Shown: piece after piece, positions 9,407-19,182 of the stretch
Layout: every line of letters begins with the position of its first letter
Position numbering within the stretch: position 1 is the first letter of the stretch
From: Carnobacterium iners
GTDB taxonomy: Bacteria > Bacillota > Bacilli > Lactobacillales > Carnobacteriaceae
NCBI RefSeq assembly: GCF_900177385.1
Contig: NZ_FXBJ01000002.1
Location: forward strand, 1,926,001 to 1,990,000
DNA: 64,000 bases
Direction: 5' to 3'
Translations under genes and position numbers: made by a program
Notes under the pieces: model-generated
Database searches by the model: none
Seen by the model: the letters and a program-made list of their open reading frames with translations, nothing else
What the model was told of the DNA's origin: nothing

Positions 9407-9432
9407 AAATCTCACTAAAATAAGTGAGATTT
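9407..9432 (-). terminator. Terminator between era and recO
   Basis: Perfect 10-bp arms AAATCTCACT (9407-9416) and AGTGAGATTT (9423-9432) with a 6-base loop. T-rich sequence follows on the minus strand. Confidence 0.8.
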
Positions 9433-9455
9433 CTCTTCATTCCATTCAAAACTAA

Positions 9456-10363
9456 TTAATAATCTTCTTTACGGTAACCAAAATCTTGTAAGTTTGTTTG
9501 ACGATCACGCCAATCTTTTTGTACTTTTACCCAAAGATCTAAATAAATTTTATCGCCAAGGAGCACTTCAATATCACGACGAGCACGAATGCCAATATCT
9601 TTTAGCATCTTGCCACCTTTACCAATAATAATCCCTTTTTGACTAGATCGTTCAACAATCACTGCTGCATGTACTTGAACTTTTCCAAGCTCATTTCTTT
9701 GCATACTTTCAACAACTACTGCAACTGAATGAGGTACTTCTTCACGTGTTAATTGCAATACTTTTTCACGTATCAATTCAGAAACAATAAAGTATTCCGG
9801 GTGATCCGTTACTTGATCTTCTGGATAGAACTGAGGTCCTTCAGGTAAATACTTGAGGATCTCAGAAAGCAATGTGTCGACATTATTTCCTTGGGTAGCT
9901 GAAATTGGAATGATTTGTTCAAAATCCATTTCTGTCCGGTAATCATCAATGATTTCAAGTAATTTATCTGGATGAATTTCGTCGATTTTATTAATCAATA
10001 AAAAGACGGGTGTTTTTTGTTCTTTTAATTTATCAATAATAAAGTTATCTCCAGGACCACGTTTTTCGACTGCGCTGACCATAAAAAGAATCGTATCGAC
10101 TCCTCTTAGACTACTTAATGCAGATTCTACCATGAAATCACCTAAGCGATGTTTAGGCTTATGAATTCCTGGAGTATCAATAAAAACGATTTGCGAATCA
10201 TCCGTTGTGTAAATTCCTTGAATTTTATTTCTCGTCGTTTGAGCTTTATCGCTCATAATCGCAATCTTTTGGCCTACTACTCTATTTAGTAAAGTTGATT
10301 TACCTACATTTGGACGTCCCACAATTGAAACGAATCCTGATGTATGCTCTTTATTATTTTCCA

Positions 10364-10364
<1 letters not shown>
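9456..10364 (-). CDS. era: GTPase Era
   Basis: Essential ribosome-assembly GTPase that binds the 3' end of 16S rRNA. At 302 residues it shows G1 [10 protein letters not shown]3 DTPGI and G4 NKID. The C-terminal KH domain includes [14 protein letters not shown]. The ATG overlaps the cdd stop codon by one base (TAATG), so translation is coupled. Era acts in the same 16S maturation step as YbeY, encoded three genes upstream, which fits the operon's role in ribosome maturation. Confidence 0.98.
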
Positions 10365-10777
<413 letters not shown>

Positions 10778-10790
10778 TTAATTCTCCTTT

Positions 10791-11192
10791 TCAAGTAAGT
10801 AATATGAAAATTTTAGGTAAAAAAATAATAGTCGCCGTAACAATTGAAAAACATGCCGTGCTTAAAACAGCCGCTGCAGCCATATCTTTCGCTTTTTTTG
10901 CTAATGGATGATAGTGATTCTCTGTTATTAAATCAACAACATTTTCAATAATCGTATTTAAAATTTCCATAACTAAAACCAAAAAAATACTTAGTATGAT
11001 CCATAGCCATTCATTTTTTTCAATTCCTAGAAACCAAGAAATAAAGAGAGTAATAATCCCTAAAATGAGATGGGTGCGCATATTTCGTTCTTCTTGGAAT
11101 ACCGTTTGAATACCTTTGAAAGCATATTTAAAAGAATCGATAAAGCATGAGTTTTTGCACGCACCTCTATTATCTTTCGAGTCCATAGGCAT
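10791..11192 (-). CDS. dgkA: Undecaprenol/diacylglycerol kinase DgkA
   Basis: Small integral membrane kinase. Gram-positive members mainly phosphorylate undecaprenol to recycle the cell-wall lipid carrier. The 133-residue protein has three hydrophobic segments. The family active-site region EILNTIIENVVDLI is visible, followed by HPLAKKAKDMAAAAVL. It overlaps the end of ybeY by 23 bases in another frame. The start could instead be the in-frame ATG two codons later (11186), which gives MDSKDNR, the form seen in relatives. Confidence 0.95.
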   Translation of the reverse strand: MPMDSKDNRGACKNSCFIDSFKYAFKGIQTVFQEERNMRTHLILGIITLFISWFLGIEKNEWLWIILSIFLVLVMEILNTIIENVVDLITENHYHPLAKKAKDMAAAAVLSTACFSIVTATIIFLPKIFILLT

Positions 11193-11646
11193 CTAATATC
11201 TCTTTCTGCAAGCCGAACATTTCTTTTTCTTCAACTGGCTCCATATGATTGTAACCATTTAAATGTAAGAAACCATGAAGAGCAAGAAAACCTAACTCAC
11301 GATTAAGTGAATGCCCATACTCATTAGCCTGTTCTATTGCTTTATCAACTGAGATGACAATATCCCCAATATTTCTAGGTACTACCCCTTCAAAATCGGC
11401 TAGATTTAAGATAAAATCATTTTCAACCTCATCTTCAAGAGCAAAACTAATAACATCTGTTGGTTGATCTTTGGAACGAAATTCTCGATTAATCTCTTGG
11501 ATTTTTTCATTGTCGACAAATAAAATGGATAATTCAGTTTCTTTTTCTAAATGAATATAATCTCCAGAAAAATCTAAAATAGCTTGAACCATTTCTTTTT
11601 GTTCTATCGTAATTTTATTTGTTTCATCAAACAAGTCTATTTCCAT
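11170..11646 (-). CDS. ybeY: Endoribonuclease YbeY
   Basis: Single-strand endonuclease involved in 16S rRNA 3'-end maturation and ribosome quality control. The 158-residue protein carries the three-histidine zinc site HGFLHLNGYNH near residue 125-135, with the upstream RSKDQPTDVISF segment. It lies between pgpH and dgkA, overlapping dgkA. The linkage phoH-pgpH-ybeY-dgkA-cdd-era is the classical Firmicutes arrangement. Confidence 0.97.
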   Translation of the reverse strand: MEIDLFDETNKITIEQKEMVQAILDFSGDYIHLEKETELSILFVDNEKIQEINREFRSKDQPTDVISFALEDEVENDFILNLADFEGVVPRNIGDIVISVDKAIEQANEYGHSLNRELGFLALHGFLHLNGYNHMEPVEEKEMFGLQKEILDAYGLER

Positions 11647-11679
11647 GTTGTATTGTGCCTCCTAAGTGCAATAGAAAAA

Positions 11680-13902
11680 TTATGCATCGCCTTTATTCAA
11701 GTTTTTATCTTCTAAACTTGGGTATTCAATCCTAGAATGAAACGTACCATTTAGTCCTTCACAGATAGATTTTTCTACTATTTTTAATTCTTTGATAGAA
11801 ATTGTGCACTCATCAAACTGCCCATCAGTCATTCGACTATTAATTAGTTGATGAATAAAACACTCTATCGTTACTTTTGTCGGCTTTGTCATTGAACGAA
11901 CAGCTGCTTCTGCACTGTCTGCTATATTAATGACAGCGGCTTCTTTTGATTGCGGTTTTGGTCCTGGATACCTAAAATCTGACTCTTGAACAGTTTCATC
12001 TAATTCTTTTGCTTTAATATAAAAGAACTTCATTAGCGTTGTTCCATGGTGTTGAGCACAAATATCAATAATCGATTGCGGCATTTTTGCTTCTTTTAAT
12101 ATCTTTACCCCTTCACTGACATGTCCAAAAATAATGTCTCTACTTTCATAAGGTGTTAATAAGTTATGCGGATTATCCATACCTGAAGATAAGTTTTCGA
12201 CAAAGAAAAGAGAATGCCTTAATTTACCCACATCATGATAATAGCAAGCGACTCTTGCAAATAAAGCATCGCCACCTATTGCCCCTACAGCGTTCGCGCT
12301 TAAATTGGCAACCATTAAACTATGATGGTATGTACCTGGTGTTTTTGTGACGAGTTCTTTCAACAAAGGATTCGTAGGATTTTCTAATTTCATTAAAGTT
12401 AATACCGCATTATCTGTAAACAATAATTCGAGATAAGGTGAAAATAAAATCGCTAAAAAGTACGAAATTAATCCACTCCCTAATGCAAATAAGTTAATCA
12501 AGATAGAGTCACTAGAGAAAAACGATAAATTCAAGTAGAAAATAAGTGAACCGATAAATAGCGCATTAAAAAAGGATACCCACATAAATGTATTTAAAAA
12601 TTGATCAACAATTCTTTTCTTTGTTATCATTGTCCCCATCATACCACTAAATAAATAAAATAAAGATAAAATAAAGGTACTATTTGAACCGGTATTTTCT
12701 CTAAATAAAAACAGAGAAAATGCCACTAAAAATCCATTTGAAACAATACCATATCTTCTAGAACTAAATGTTGTTAACAATATCGGAGCTAACGCAGCTG
12801 GAAATAAAAGACTGATATTGGCTAATCCTGATTCTTGCATTAACGAGAGAGCTTTTAAAACTAGTAGTGTGCTAGTCATTATTAATGCATACAAGGTTAG
12901 TTCCTGACCTTTTTTTAACAAAGAATCTTTTTTTGTCCTTCCTAAATAAAACAAAACTAGTGCTTGTGCTAATAGGATTAAAAATAAACTGTAAAAAAGA
13001 TGATAGGAAGATTTGTTATCCAGTAAACCAAGTAATTTAACTTGTTTTATAACATTACTATCAACGACATGTCCTTCTTGTACGATTACTTGGCCTTGTA
13101 AGATTAATGCAGGCTGAACAGAAGCTTTCGCACTTTCACGTTGCTTTTCTGTTACTTGCTCGTTATAAACATTGTTTTCAATTAAAGAATTATCTAAAAT
13201 TAAGCTGGCTACTCGCTGTTGGTCAGCAGTAAATTCCCAATAATCTAAACTAGCGATAGCCTCTTGCTTTTTTTTACTAAGTTCGTCAACTCTAATAGAA
13301 ACAGACATTACATCAGAAAGAGTTTTTGTCGTTGCTTTTTCAATTTGAATCGCTATTTCTTCAGTTGCCCCAAGCAATTCAAGAACAGACCACTCAGGCA
13401 ATGAATTGACAAATTCTTTTGTTTCCTCATCGTTATTTATTAATTTAGCATTAAATAGAGTGAGTTTTTCTTTTGGTGTTAATCTTTTTGCCGCGACACT
13501 TGCTGTTTTATTTTCTTCTTTTTCATTTGAATCTGCTTTACTTTTCTCATCTTTTACTACTTCTTGAAACTGCTCTTCTGCTAATTTATTAGCTTCTTTA
13601 ATAATCGCAAACAATAAATGGATTTTTTCTGTTTGAATACCATTTAAGTCAGCTTTATAAGAGTAAACTGGAGCAACATTATCAGCTGCTGTCTGTTTAT
13701 TTTCAATCGTTTTTTCTAAATCTTCAACAGTTGACTGAGCACGAATTGTTTCATTAGAAACTTGATAAAGCTTGATATCTAGTACTCTTGGTTTCAAATT
13801 GCTATATAAAATAAAGAAAAGAGCAATAGAAAAAATGAGTAGTAAGATAGGGATATAGAATTTCCCCATTTTATTTTGTATAGTAGTCAAGTATCTACGC
13901 AT
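11680..13902 (-). CDS. pgpH: 7TM-HD cyclic-di-AMP phosphodiesterase PgpH
   Basis: Membrane phosphodiesterase that degrades the second messenger c-di-AMP. At 740 residues it has an N-terminal signal-anchor helix (about residues 15-35), a roughly 250-residue extracytoplasmic region, seven hydrophobic helices (about 295-490) and a cytoplasmic HD domain. The metal site is visible in TYHHSLMVANL, CYYHDVGKL and QHHGTT. Parts of the extracytoplasmic region are rich in Lys and Glu. It sits between phoH and ybeY, as in Listeria and Enterococcus. Confidence 0.96.
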   Translation of the reverse strand: MRRYLTTIQNKMGKFYIPILLLIFSIALFFILYSNLKPRVLDIKLYQVSNETIRAQSTVEDLEKTIENKQTAADNVAPVYSYKADLNGIQTEKIHLLFAIIKEANKLAEEQFQEVVKDEKSKADSNEKEENKTASVAAKRLTPKEKLTLFNAKLINNDEETKEFVNSLPEWSVLELLGATEEIAIQIEKATTKTLSDVMSVSIRVDELSKKKQEAIASLDYWEFTADQQRVASLILDNSLIENNVYNEQVTEKQRESAKASVQPALILQGQVIVQEGHVVDSNVIKQVKLLGLLDNKSSYHLFYSLFLILLAQALVLFYLGRTKKDSLLKKGQELTLYALIMTSTLLVLKALSLMQESGLANISLLFPAALAPILLTTFSSRRYGIVSNGFLVAFSLFLFRENTGSNSTFILSLFYLFSGMMGTMITKKRIVDQFLNTFMWVSFFNALFIGSLIFYLNLSFFSSDSILINLFALGSGLISYFLAILFSPYLELLFTDNAVLTLMKLENPTNPLLKELVTKTPGTYHHSLMVANLSANAVGAIGGDALFARVACYYHDVGKLRHSLFFVENLSSGMDNPHNLLTPYESRDIIFGHVSEGVKILKEAKMPQSIIDICAQHHGTTLMKFFYIKAKELDETVQESDFRYPGPKPQSKEAAVINIADSAEAAVRSMTKPTKVTIECFIHQLINSRMTDGQFDECTISIKELKIVEKSICEGLNGTFHSRIEYPSLEDKNLNKGDA

Positions 13903-13941
13903 TTATTCACATCCTAACGACTATCAATCATACTTAAATGA

Positions 13942-14913
13942 TTAACTAGGTTTCTTTTTTTCATCATAAGCTTCTATAATGCTTGCAACAACTGGATGTC
14001 TTACAACATCTTTTGAGTCAAAATAAACAAAGTTGATATTTTTAATATGATTGAGAATACTTTCAGCATGCGTTAATCCACTGGTAGCTCCTTTTGGTAA
14101 ATCAATTTGAGTAACATCGCCATTAATAACCATCTGTGACCCAAATCCTAGACGAGTCAAAAACATTTTCATTTGTGAAACGGTTGTATTTTGGGCTTCA
14201 TCTAATATTACAAATGCATCTTCTAGCGTACGACCACGCATATAGGCAAGAGGAGCTATTTCTATCACACCACGTTCCATTAGACGAATAGTATGTTCTA
14301 ATCCGAAAAGATTGTACAGTGCATCATAAATAGGTCTCAGATAAGGATCTACTTTCTCCTTCAAGTCGCCTGGTAAAAACCCTAAATGTTCTCCCGCTTC
14401 AACAGCAGGTCGTGTTAAAATAATCTTTTTAACTTCTCCATTTTTTAAAGCATTGATTGCCATAACAACAGCTAAATAAGTTTTACCTGTTCCAGCAGGT
14501 CCGATGCCAAAAGTAACCGCATGATCTGTTATAGATTTAACATAGCGACGTTGCCCAAAATTCTTTGCCCGTATCAGATTTCCTGCAAAATTTTTGCCGA
14601 CTTCTTTATCATACATACTTACAAAGTAATCTAACGTTCCTTCTTGTGCCATTTTAACTGCAGTAACAACATCTGGTTCGCTTATAGAAATTTTTTTATT
14701 AATTAATTCTTGTAATTTATTTAAAATAGTTTCAATTTTTTGACCTATTTCGTTTGAGCCGAGAACTTCTATTTTATTGCCACGACTGTTAATAGTTAAT
14801 TCCATTAGATCTTCGATTAACTGTAAATTTCTATCTTGAGAACCAAATAATACCTGTATATCTTCTGTTTCATTTAATTCAAAGCTATAAGATTCCACTT
14901 TTTTACTAGACAA
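13942..14913 (-). CDS. phoH: PhoH-family ATPase
   Basis: Cytoplasmic P-loop ATPase of the PhoH (YbeZ) type, genetically tied to YbeY and rRNA/RNA metabolism; its exact reaction is unsettled. Walker A GPAGTGKTYLA and Walker B FVILDEAQNTT are visible. I place the start at TTG 14911-14913, preceded by AGGGGTG at 8 bases. This gives 323 residues, close to the usual 320. A longer in-frame extension to an ATG at 14985 would add 24 residues unlike the family. First gene of the pgpH-ybeY-era run. Confidence 0.95.
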   Translation of the reverse strand: MSSKKVESYSFELNETEDIQVLFGSQDRNLQLIEDLMELTINSRGNKIEVLGSNEIGQKIETILNKLQELINKKISISEPDVVTAVKMAQEGTLDYFVSMYDKEVGKNFAGNLIRAKNFGQRRYVKSITDHAVTFGIGPAGTGKTYLAVVMAINALKNGEVKKIILTRPAVEAGEHLGFLPGDLKEKVDPYLRPIYDALYNLFGLEHTIRLMERGVIEIAPLAYMRGRTLEDAFVILDEAQNTTVSQMKMFLTRLGFGSQMVINGDVTQIDLPKGATSGLTHAESILNHIKNINFVYFDSKDVVRHPVVASIIEAYDEKKKPS

Positions 14914-15108
14914 ACATTCGACACCCCTTTTTATTCCTCTATTAAATAAATATGCTAGGATTTTCATAAGTATTATTGAATACATTATTATTTTACCACA
15001 AGTATGATACTAATTTATAGTTTTGATTCTTTATCTGAAAGAAAATTATGTAGTATTCTGACTGTTGTACATCATTAACCTAAATTTAACGATAGGAGAG
15101 TAAAAATA

Positions 15109-15138
15109 AAAAAGCAAAGGAATAAACCTTTGCTTTTT
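15109..15138 (-). terminator. yqeY terminator
   Basis: Perfect 12-bp arms AAAAAGCAAAGG (15109-15120) and CCTTTGCTTTTT (15127-15138) with a 6-base loop, ending in a T tract on the minus strand, 10 bases after yqeY. Confidence 0.9.
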
Positions 15139-15147
15139 TATAAGGAT

Positions 15148-15591
15148 TTAATTCAGTTGATCTTTAACTAGGCGATTAATTACGTTTCCTTCTGCTTTGC
15201 CTTTGATTACCGGCATAACAATACCCATAACTTTACCAAAATCTTTCATTGAGGTAGCATTAACTTCAGAAACAGCATTTGATATAATCACTTGTAGTTC
15301 TTCTTCAGAAAGTTGTTGAGGTAAATATTTTCCGACGAGTTTGATTGCTTGATTTGTTTGTTCAACCAAATCCTCTCTATTAGCTTTTTTAAACTCTATT
15401 AGAGATTCACGTCTTTGCTTCATCTCGCGAGAAAGAAGTGTTAATTCCTCATCCTCACTCAACTCATTACCTGTTTTAATTTTTTCATTTTGAAACGCAG
15501 CTTTTAGCATGCGCAAAACAGCCAAAGTATTTTTATCTTTAGCTTTCATAGCAGTTTTAATATCATCGTTTATGATTGTTAGAAGTGACAA
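15148..15591 (-). CDS. yqeY: YqeY/GatB-tail domain protein
   Basis: Small helical protein of 147 residues, homologous to the C-terminal tRNA-binding tail of GatB. Family features are the N-terminal DIKTAMKAKDKNTLAVLRML and the C-terminal KDFGKVMGIVMPVIKGKAEG. No enzymatic role is established. It directly follows rpsU (35 bases) and shares its promoter and the terminator downstream; this rpsU-yqeY pairing is conserved in Firmicutes. Confidence 0.95.
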   Translation of the reverse strand: MSLLTIINDDIKTAMKAKDKNTLAVLRMLKAAFQNEKIKTGNELSEDEELTLLSREMKQRRESLIEFKKANREDLVEQTNQAIKLVGKYLPQQLSEEELQVIISNAVSEVNATSMKDFGKVMGIVMPVIKGKAEGNVINRLVKDQLN

Positions 15592-15626
15592 AACTTTCTC
15601 ACCCTCAATTCCTATGCGTTATCTGA

Positions 15627-15800
15627 TTAGAACTTACGTTTTCTAGCCGCCTCAGATTTCTTCTTACGTTTCACACTTGGTTTTTCGTAGAATTCGCGTT
15701 TACGGGCTTCTTGTAAAGTACCAGTTTTGGAAACGGAGCGTTTGAAGCGACGAAGAGCATCATCAAGAGATTCATTTTTCTTAATAACTGTTTTTGACAT
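15627..15800 (-). CDS. rpsU: 30S ribosomal protein bS21
   Basis: Small basic ribosomal protein of 57 residues ([20 protein letters not shown]...), bound near the 3' end of 16S rRNA and important for initiation. The ATG at 15798-15800 is preceded by a very strong GGAGGGAGGG ribosome site. The in-frame upstream extension to 15842 has no family similarity and would put that site inside the gene, so I exclude it. The C-terminus is Lys/Arg rich, as expected. Confidence 0.98.
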   Translation of the reverse strand: MSKTVIKKNESLDDALRRFKRSVSKTGTLQEARKREFYEKPSVKRKKKSEAARKRKF

Positions 15801-15889
15801 TGTAAATTCCCTCCCTCCGTGCTTGTAAAAGTAACAATTCATTAGTTAAACAACATTATTTTTGTGGAAACTAAGAACAGTCCTTCCTT

Positions 15890-15918
15890 ATTATATCGAA
15901 TGTATTTTTTTACGTCAA
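15890..15918 (-). promoter_or_regulatory. rpsU-yqeY promoter
   Basis: TTGACG (15913-15918), 17-base spacer, TATAAT (15890-15895) on the minus strand, 90 bases before the rpsU start codon. Confidence 0.85.
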
Positions 15919-16002
15919 CAAAGTATTTGCTTTTTATTGAAAATACTGTAAAAAAAGCATTAAAATAGCTTTATCTTGACACTATTTTTCTATTAAAGTT
16001 GC

Positions 16003-16443
16003 TTATAAGTTATTTATATCCGAACATTCTTTGCATTTTCCAAAAATTTCGAACCGATGCGACTCAATTTCACAGCCACTTAGTTGCTCTTTAAAAAAAT
16101 CCATTGGACACATTTGGATATTTTCGGTCATCCCACAACTTGTACAAATAAAATGGTGGTGATGTCCTTGATGCATACATCCAAAACGGAACATCTTTTC
16201 TCCATTTAATTCGGTTTCTTCTAAAATATCTACTTTAACGAAGCTATATAAATTACGATATATCGTATCATAACTAATCGTTGGATAAGATTCTTTTAGT
16301 AATAAATGGACTTCTTTTGCAGTTAAATAACGATCTTCATTAACAAATATCGACAACATTTGTTCTCGTTTGTCTGTATACTTATACCCATTTTTTTTCA
16401 AAATAACAATAGCTTTTTCAACTGCACTCATGTTTTTAAGCAT
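16003..16443 (-). CDS. zur: Fur-family regulator, zinc-uptake type (Zur)
   Basis: Metal-dependent repressor. The 146-residue protein resembles B. subtilis Zur over its whole length (KNGYKYTDKREQML, DRYLTAKEV, YDTIYRNLYSF). It has the CTSCG and CKEC pairs of the structural zinc site and a HHHH stretch in the sensing region. PerR or Fur are less likely because of the NGYKYT and CPMD signatures. Two starts are possible: the ATG at 16443 directly abuts AAGGGGG, while the ATG at 16431 is 12 bases from it. No zinc-transport genes are adjacent. Confidence 0.88.
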   Translation of the reverse strand: MLKNMSAVEKAIVILKKNGYKYTDKREQMLSIFVNEDRYLTAKEVHLLLKESYPTISYDTIYRNLYSFVKVDILEETELNGEKMFRFGCMHQGHHHHFICTSCGMTENIQMCPMDFFKEQLSGCEIESHRFEIFGKCKECSDINNL

Positions 16444-16638
16444 CCCCCTTGAATGATTCCTACAATCTATTATAGCGTATCTCTATTCTAGAAGGCAAGA
16501 AGCCTGTTTATCGACCACCCGGCTAAACTTGTTTATTAGGACCTTCCTTCTTTTATTACAAAAAATCGGTTATAATTAAAAGGGCACCTTTAAAAATTGT
16601 TTTATTGACGTTTCTATTCAGAAAAGAGGGGTAACCTA

Positions 16639-17469
16639 TTGGAAAAACAAAAAAAGATTAACCTATATATTATTTCAGATTCTGTTGGTGGAACAGCCAA
16701 CAACTTAGGACAAGCAGCTATGTCTCAATTCCCAGGCGTCGATGCAAATGTCTCAGCCTATCCTTTTATTAGGGGAGAAGATACACTTTATTCAATTCTT
16801 GAAAAAGCTCATAAAGATAATGCCTTAGTTATCCATACCTTAATATCTCCTACATTAACTAATCTGATTATTTCCTATTGTGAAGACCATGATTTATTTT
16901 GTTTTGATGTCATTAACCCGGTCGTTAAAGAAATTGAACAACGGACAAGTACTAAACCTTTGGAAGAACCAGGAATACTGCATCAATTAAATGACAATTA
17001 CTTTGATCGTATCAGCGCAATTGAATTTGCCGTTAAATACGATGATGGTCGAGATCCAAAAGGCTTTTTAGAAGCTGATATTGTCTTATTGGGTATTTCG
17101 CGTACCTCTAAAACACCTTTAAGTATGTTTTTGGCAAATCAAAACTATAAAGTTGCTAATCTACCTTTGGTTCCTGAAGCTCACATTCCTGAGACTTTAT
17201 GGAAAGTTAACCCCAAAAAAATTGTTGGGTTAACAAATGATCGACATGTATTAAATAGTATCAGAAGAGAACGCATGATTGCATATGGATTAAATCCCGA
17301 AACAGGTTATTCAAAAATCGACCGCATTGATGAAGAATTAGTTTTCGCAAAAAAATTATACGATCAACTAGATTGTTTAGTTATTAATGTTGCAACAAAA
17401 TCAATCGAAGAGACTGCCGCTATTATCGTTAACACATTACAGTTGGATTCTAAAAAAAGAACATTTTAA
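16639..17469 (+). CDS. Pyruvate, phosphate dikinase regulatory protein family
   Basis: Bifunctional kinase/pyrophosphorylase family (YqfL, DUF299) that controls pyruvate phosphate dikinase or PEP synthase by ADP-dependent threonine phosphorylation and phosphate-dependent reversal. The 276-residue protein starts at TTG with AGAGGGG 6-7 bases upstream. Motifs are YIISDSVGGTANNL at the N-terminus and the P-loop-like GISRTSKTPLS near residue 153. One of the few plus-strand genes. No dikinase gene is in the window, so its target must lie elsewhere. A strong bidirectional terminator follows. Confidence 0.95.
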   Translation: MEKQKKINLYIISDSVGGTANNLGQAAMSQFPGVDANVSAYPFIRGEDTLYSILEKAHKDNALVIHTLISPTLTNLIISYCEDHDLFCFDVINPVVKEIEQRTSTKPLEEPGILHQLNDNYFDRISAIEFAVKYDDGRDPKGFLEADIVLLGISRTSKTPLSMFLANQNYKVANLPLVPEAHIPETLWKVNPKKIVGLTNDRHVLNSIRRERMIAYGLNPETGYSKIDRIDEELVFAKKLYDQLDCLVINVATKSIEETAAIIVNTLQLDSKKRTF

Positions 17470-17481
17470 TCTATTTATTCC

Positions 17482-17522
17482 AAGCAAAAAGGAGATAATG
17501 TGATATTATCTCCTTTTTGCTT
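17482..17522. terminator. Bidirectional terminator
   Basis: Perfect 18-bp arms 17482-17499 and 17505-17522 with a 5-base loop, A-rich on the left and T-rich on the right. It serves the plus-strand regulatory gene and the minus-strand TPM gene that converge here. Confidence 0.93.
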
Positions 17523-17528
17523 TTTAAA

Positions 17529-18338
17529 TTAAAATCCACGACTAGATCCACCACCGCCAGAGCTTCCTCCACCGCCGAAACCGCCGCCGCCAAAACCACC
17601 GCCTCGACCGCCACCGCCTGCAGACATTCCAATTAGAAATGGCAAAATACTTCTAGAACGACGTCCACCAGAACCGCCACTACCACCGGAAAAGAAGCTA
17701 CTTACAAGGAAAAAAATGATTAAAATAATGAAAACTGTGGACATACCACCGTCATTTTCATCATCATAGGCTGTTTCATCAACTTGATAACCCGAAAATA
17801 TTTCCTCGCTATCAAAATTATACTCTTTATTGACTTTAATAGCTGTCTCAGTAAAAATATTTTTTAAAGCTGCATCAAAATTATCATTTTTTAAATCTTC
17901 AATATTCCGGTCTAAGATAGCACCTGTCCCACTATCTGTCAAAGGACCTTCTAAACCATATCCAACTTCAAAACGAATCTCACGTTCTTTTGCAGCCATT
18001 AAAATTAGTACGCCATTGTCTAATTTATCGCCACCAATACCCCATTTTCCAAATAACTCTTCACTATAATTTTCTATTACATCGCCATCTAAGCTAGTAA
18101 TAGTTGCAACAACAATTTGAGGTTGTTCAGTCGTATCTTCGTAATGTTTATTTGTATCAATGATAAATTTTTCTGTTTCTGGTGATAACAAATTTGCTTC
18201 GTCAAAAACGTAAAAACTTGTTGATGGTTCGGGATATTCAGTAACCGCCATTACTTTTAGTGGACTAAAGTAAAGGCAAGTTAAACCGAATACGACTAGA
18301 AAGTATAAAAATTTAGTACTCTTCTTGTCTATTTCCAC
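17529..18338 (-). CDS. TPM-domain membrane protein with Gly-rich tail
   Basis: YgcG-type protein of 269 residues. A signal sequence (about residues 10-31) precedes an extracytoplasmic TPM/DUF477 domain (about 40-170, with FVFDEANLLS-like YVFDEANLLSP and GVLILMAAKEREIRFEVGYGLEG). One membrane helix follows (about 200-216), then a tail of Gly, Ser and Arg (about 217-269). Function is unproven; in other bacteria TPM proteins are linked to membrane protein turnover or stress. The gene lies 49 bases downstream of lemA, a pairing seen in many bacteria. Confidence 0.9.
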   Translation of the reverse strand: MEIDKKSTKFLYFLVVFGLTCLYFSPLKVMAVTEYPEPSTSFYVFDEANLLSPETEKFIIDTNKHYEDTTEQPQIVVATITSLDGDVIENYSEELFGKWGIGGDKLDNGVLILMAAKEREIRFEVGYGLEGPLTDSGTGAILDRNIEDLKNDNFDAALKNIFTETAIKVNKEYNFDSEEIFSGYQVDETAYDDENDGGMSTVFIILIIFFLVSSFFSGGSGGSGGRRSRSILPFLIGMSAGGGGRGGGFGGGGFGGGGSSGGGGSSRGF

Positions 18339-18387
18339 ATATTTTCCTCCTTTAAATAAACGATACGATTGAATAAAATAAAATAAT

Positions 18388-18954
18388 TTAGTCGAAATTT
18401 ACTTCTGGAGCTACTTCAGCTCCAGCTACAGCTTCAAAATATGGTTTTGAATCAAAACCAGTAATACTTGCAATAATAGATCCAGGGAAACGTTTAACTT
18501 TGTTATTGTATCCTTGAACAGCTTCATTGTACCTTTTTCTCTCAACTGCTACTCGATTTTCTGTCCCTGCTAATTCATCCATTAGTGCTGTAACATTTTG
18601 ATTCGATTTTAAATCGGGATAATTTTCAACAACAACTAATAAACGAGATAAAGCTGAAGACACTTCATTATTTGAATCTATTGTTTCTTCAACTGAGCCA
18701 GCGCCAGCTAACTTAGCTCGTGCATCAGCAATATCTCCAAAAACAGTTTGTTCTTGTGTCATAACACCTTTTACTGAGTTAACAAGATTAGGAATCAAAT
18801 CGTTTCTTCTTTGTAACTGTGATTCCACTTGGGACCATGCAACATCAACATTACTTTCTTCTTGTACTAAACCATTATATGAACCAATAAAGGGCACAAC
18901 TAGTATTACTAAAGCTAGGATAACACCAATAGCTATTTTCATTCCTTTTTTCAT
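18388..18954 (-). CDS. lemA: LemA family protein
   Basis: Short membrane-anchored helical protein of 188 residues of unknown biochemical role. The N-terminal hydrophobic helix (about 5-25) is followed by the family segment YNGLVQEESNVDVAWSQVES and LQRRNDLIPNLVNSVKG. The conserved VERKRYNEAVQGYN and FPGSIIASITGF motifs lie further on. It probably forms an operon with the TPM-domain gene downstream. Confidence 0.95.
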   Translation of the reverse strand: MKKGMKIAIGVILALVILVVPFIGSYNGLVQEESNVDVAWSQVESQLQRRNDLIPNLVNSVKGVMTQEQTVFGDIADARAKLAGAGSVEETIDSNNEVSSALSRLLVVVENYPDLKSNQNVTALMDELAGTENRVAVERKRYNEAVQGYNNKVKRFPGSIIASITGFDSKPYFEAVAGAEVAPEVNFD

Positions 18955-19182
18955 ATAAAACTCCCTCTTTCTATTAATCTAATATTTTTGAATTTTACTT
19001 ACTATTAACACTCTGCCATTATACGTTAAAAAAATAAAAAGTAGATGAGACTTTAGTCGGAATATGGTTTTAAAACTACTTATTAAGGCCTTCCTACTAT
19101 ATTAATTATGCCATAAAGTTCGTCATAAAAAATTGGAATATCAACCTTTTTATTATCAAATTACTAAGATTTATTTAACAGT

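Noticed and set aside
14914-14985. Longer N-terminus for PhoH from ATG 14985
   Set aside because: The extra 24 residues are hydrophobic and unlike PhoH; AGGGGTG sits correctly before TTG 14911-14913.
15801-15842. Longer bS21 starting at 15842
   Set aside because: Extension has no similarity to bS21 and overlaps the strong ribosome site GGAGGGAGGG.
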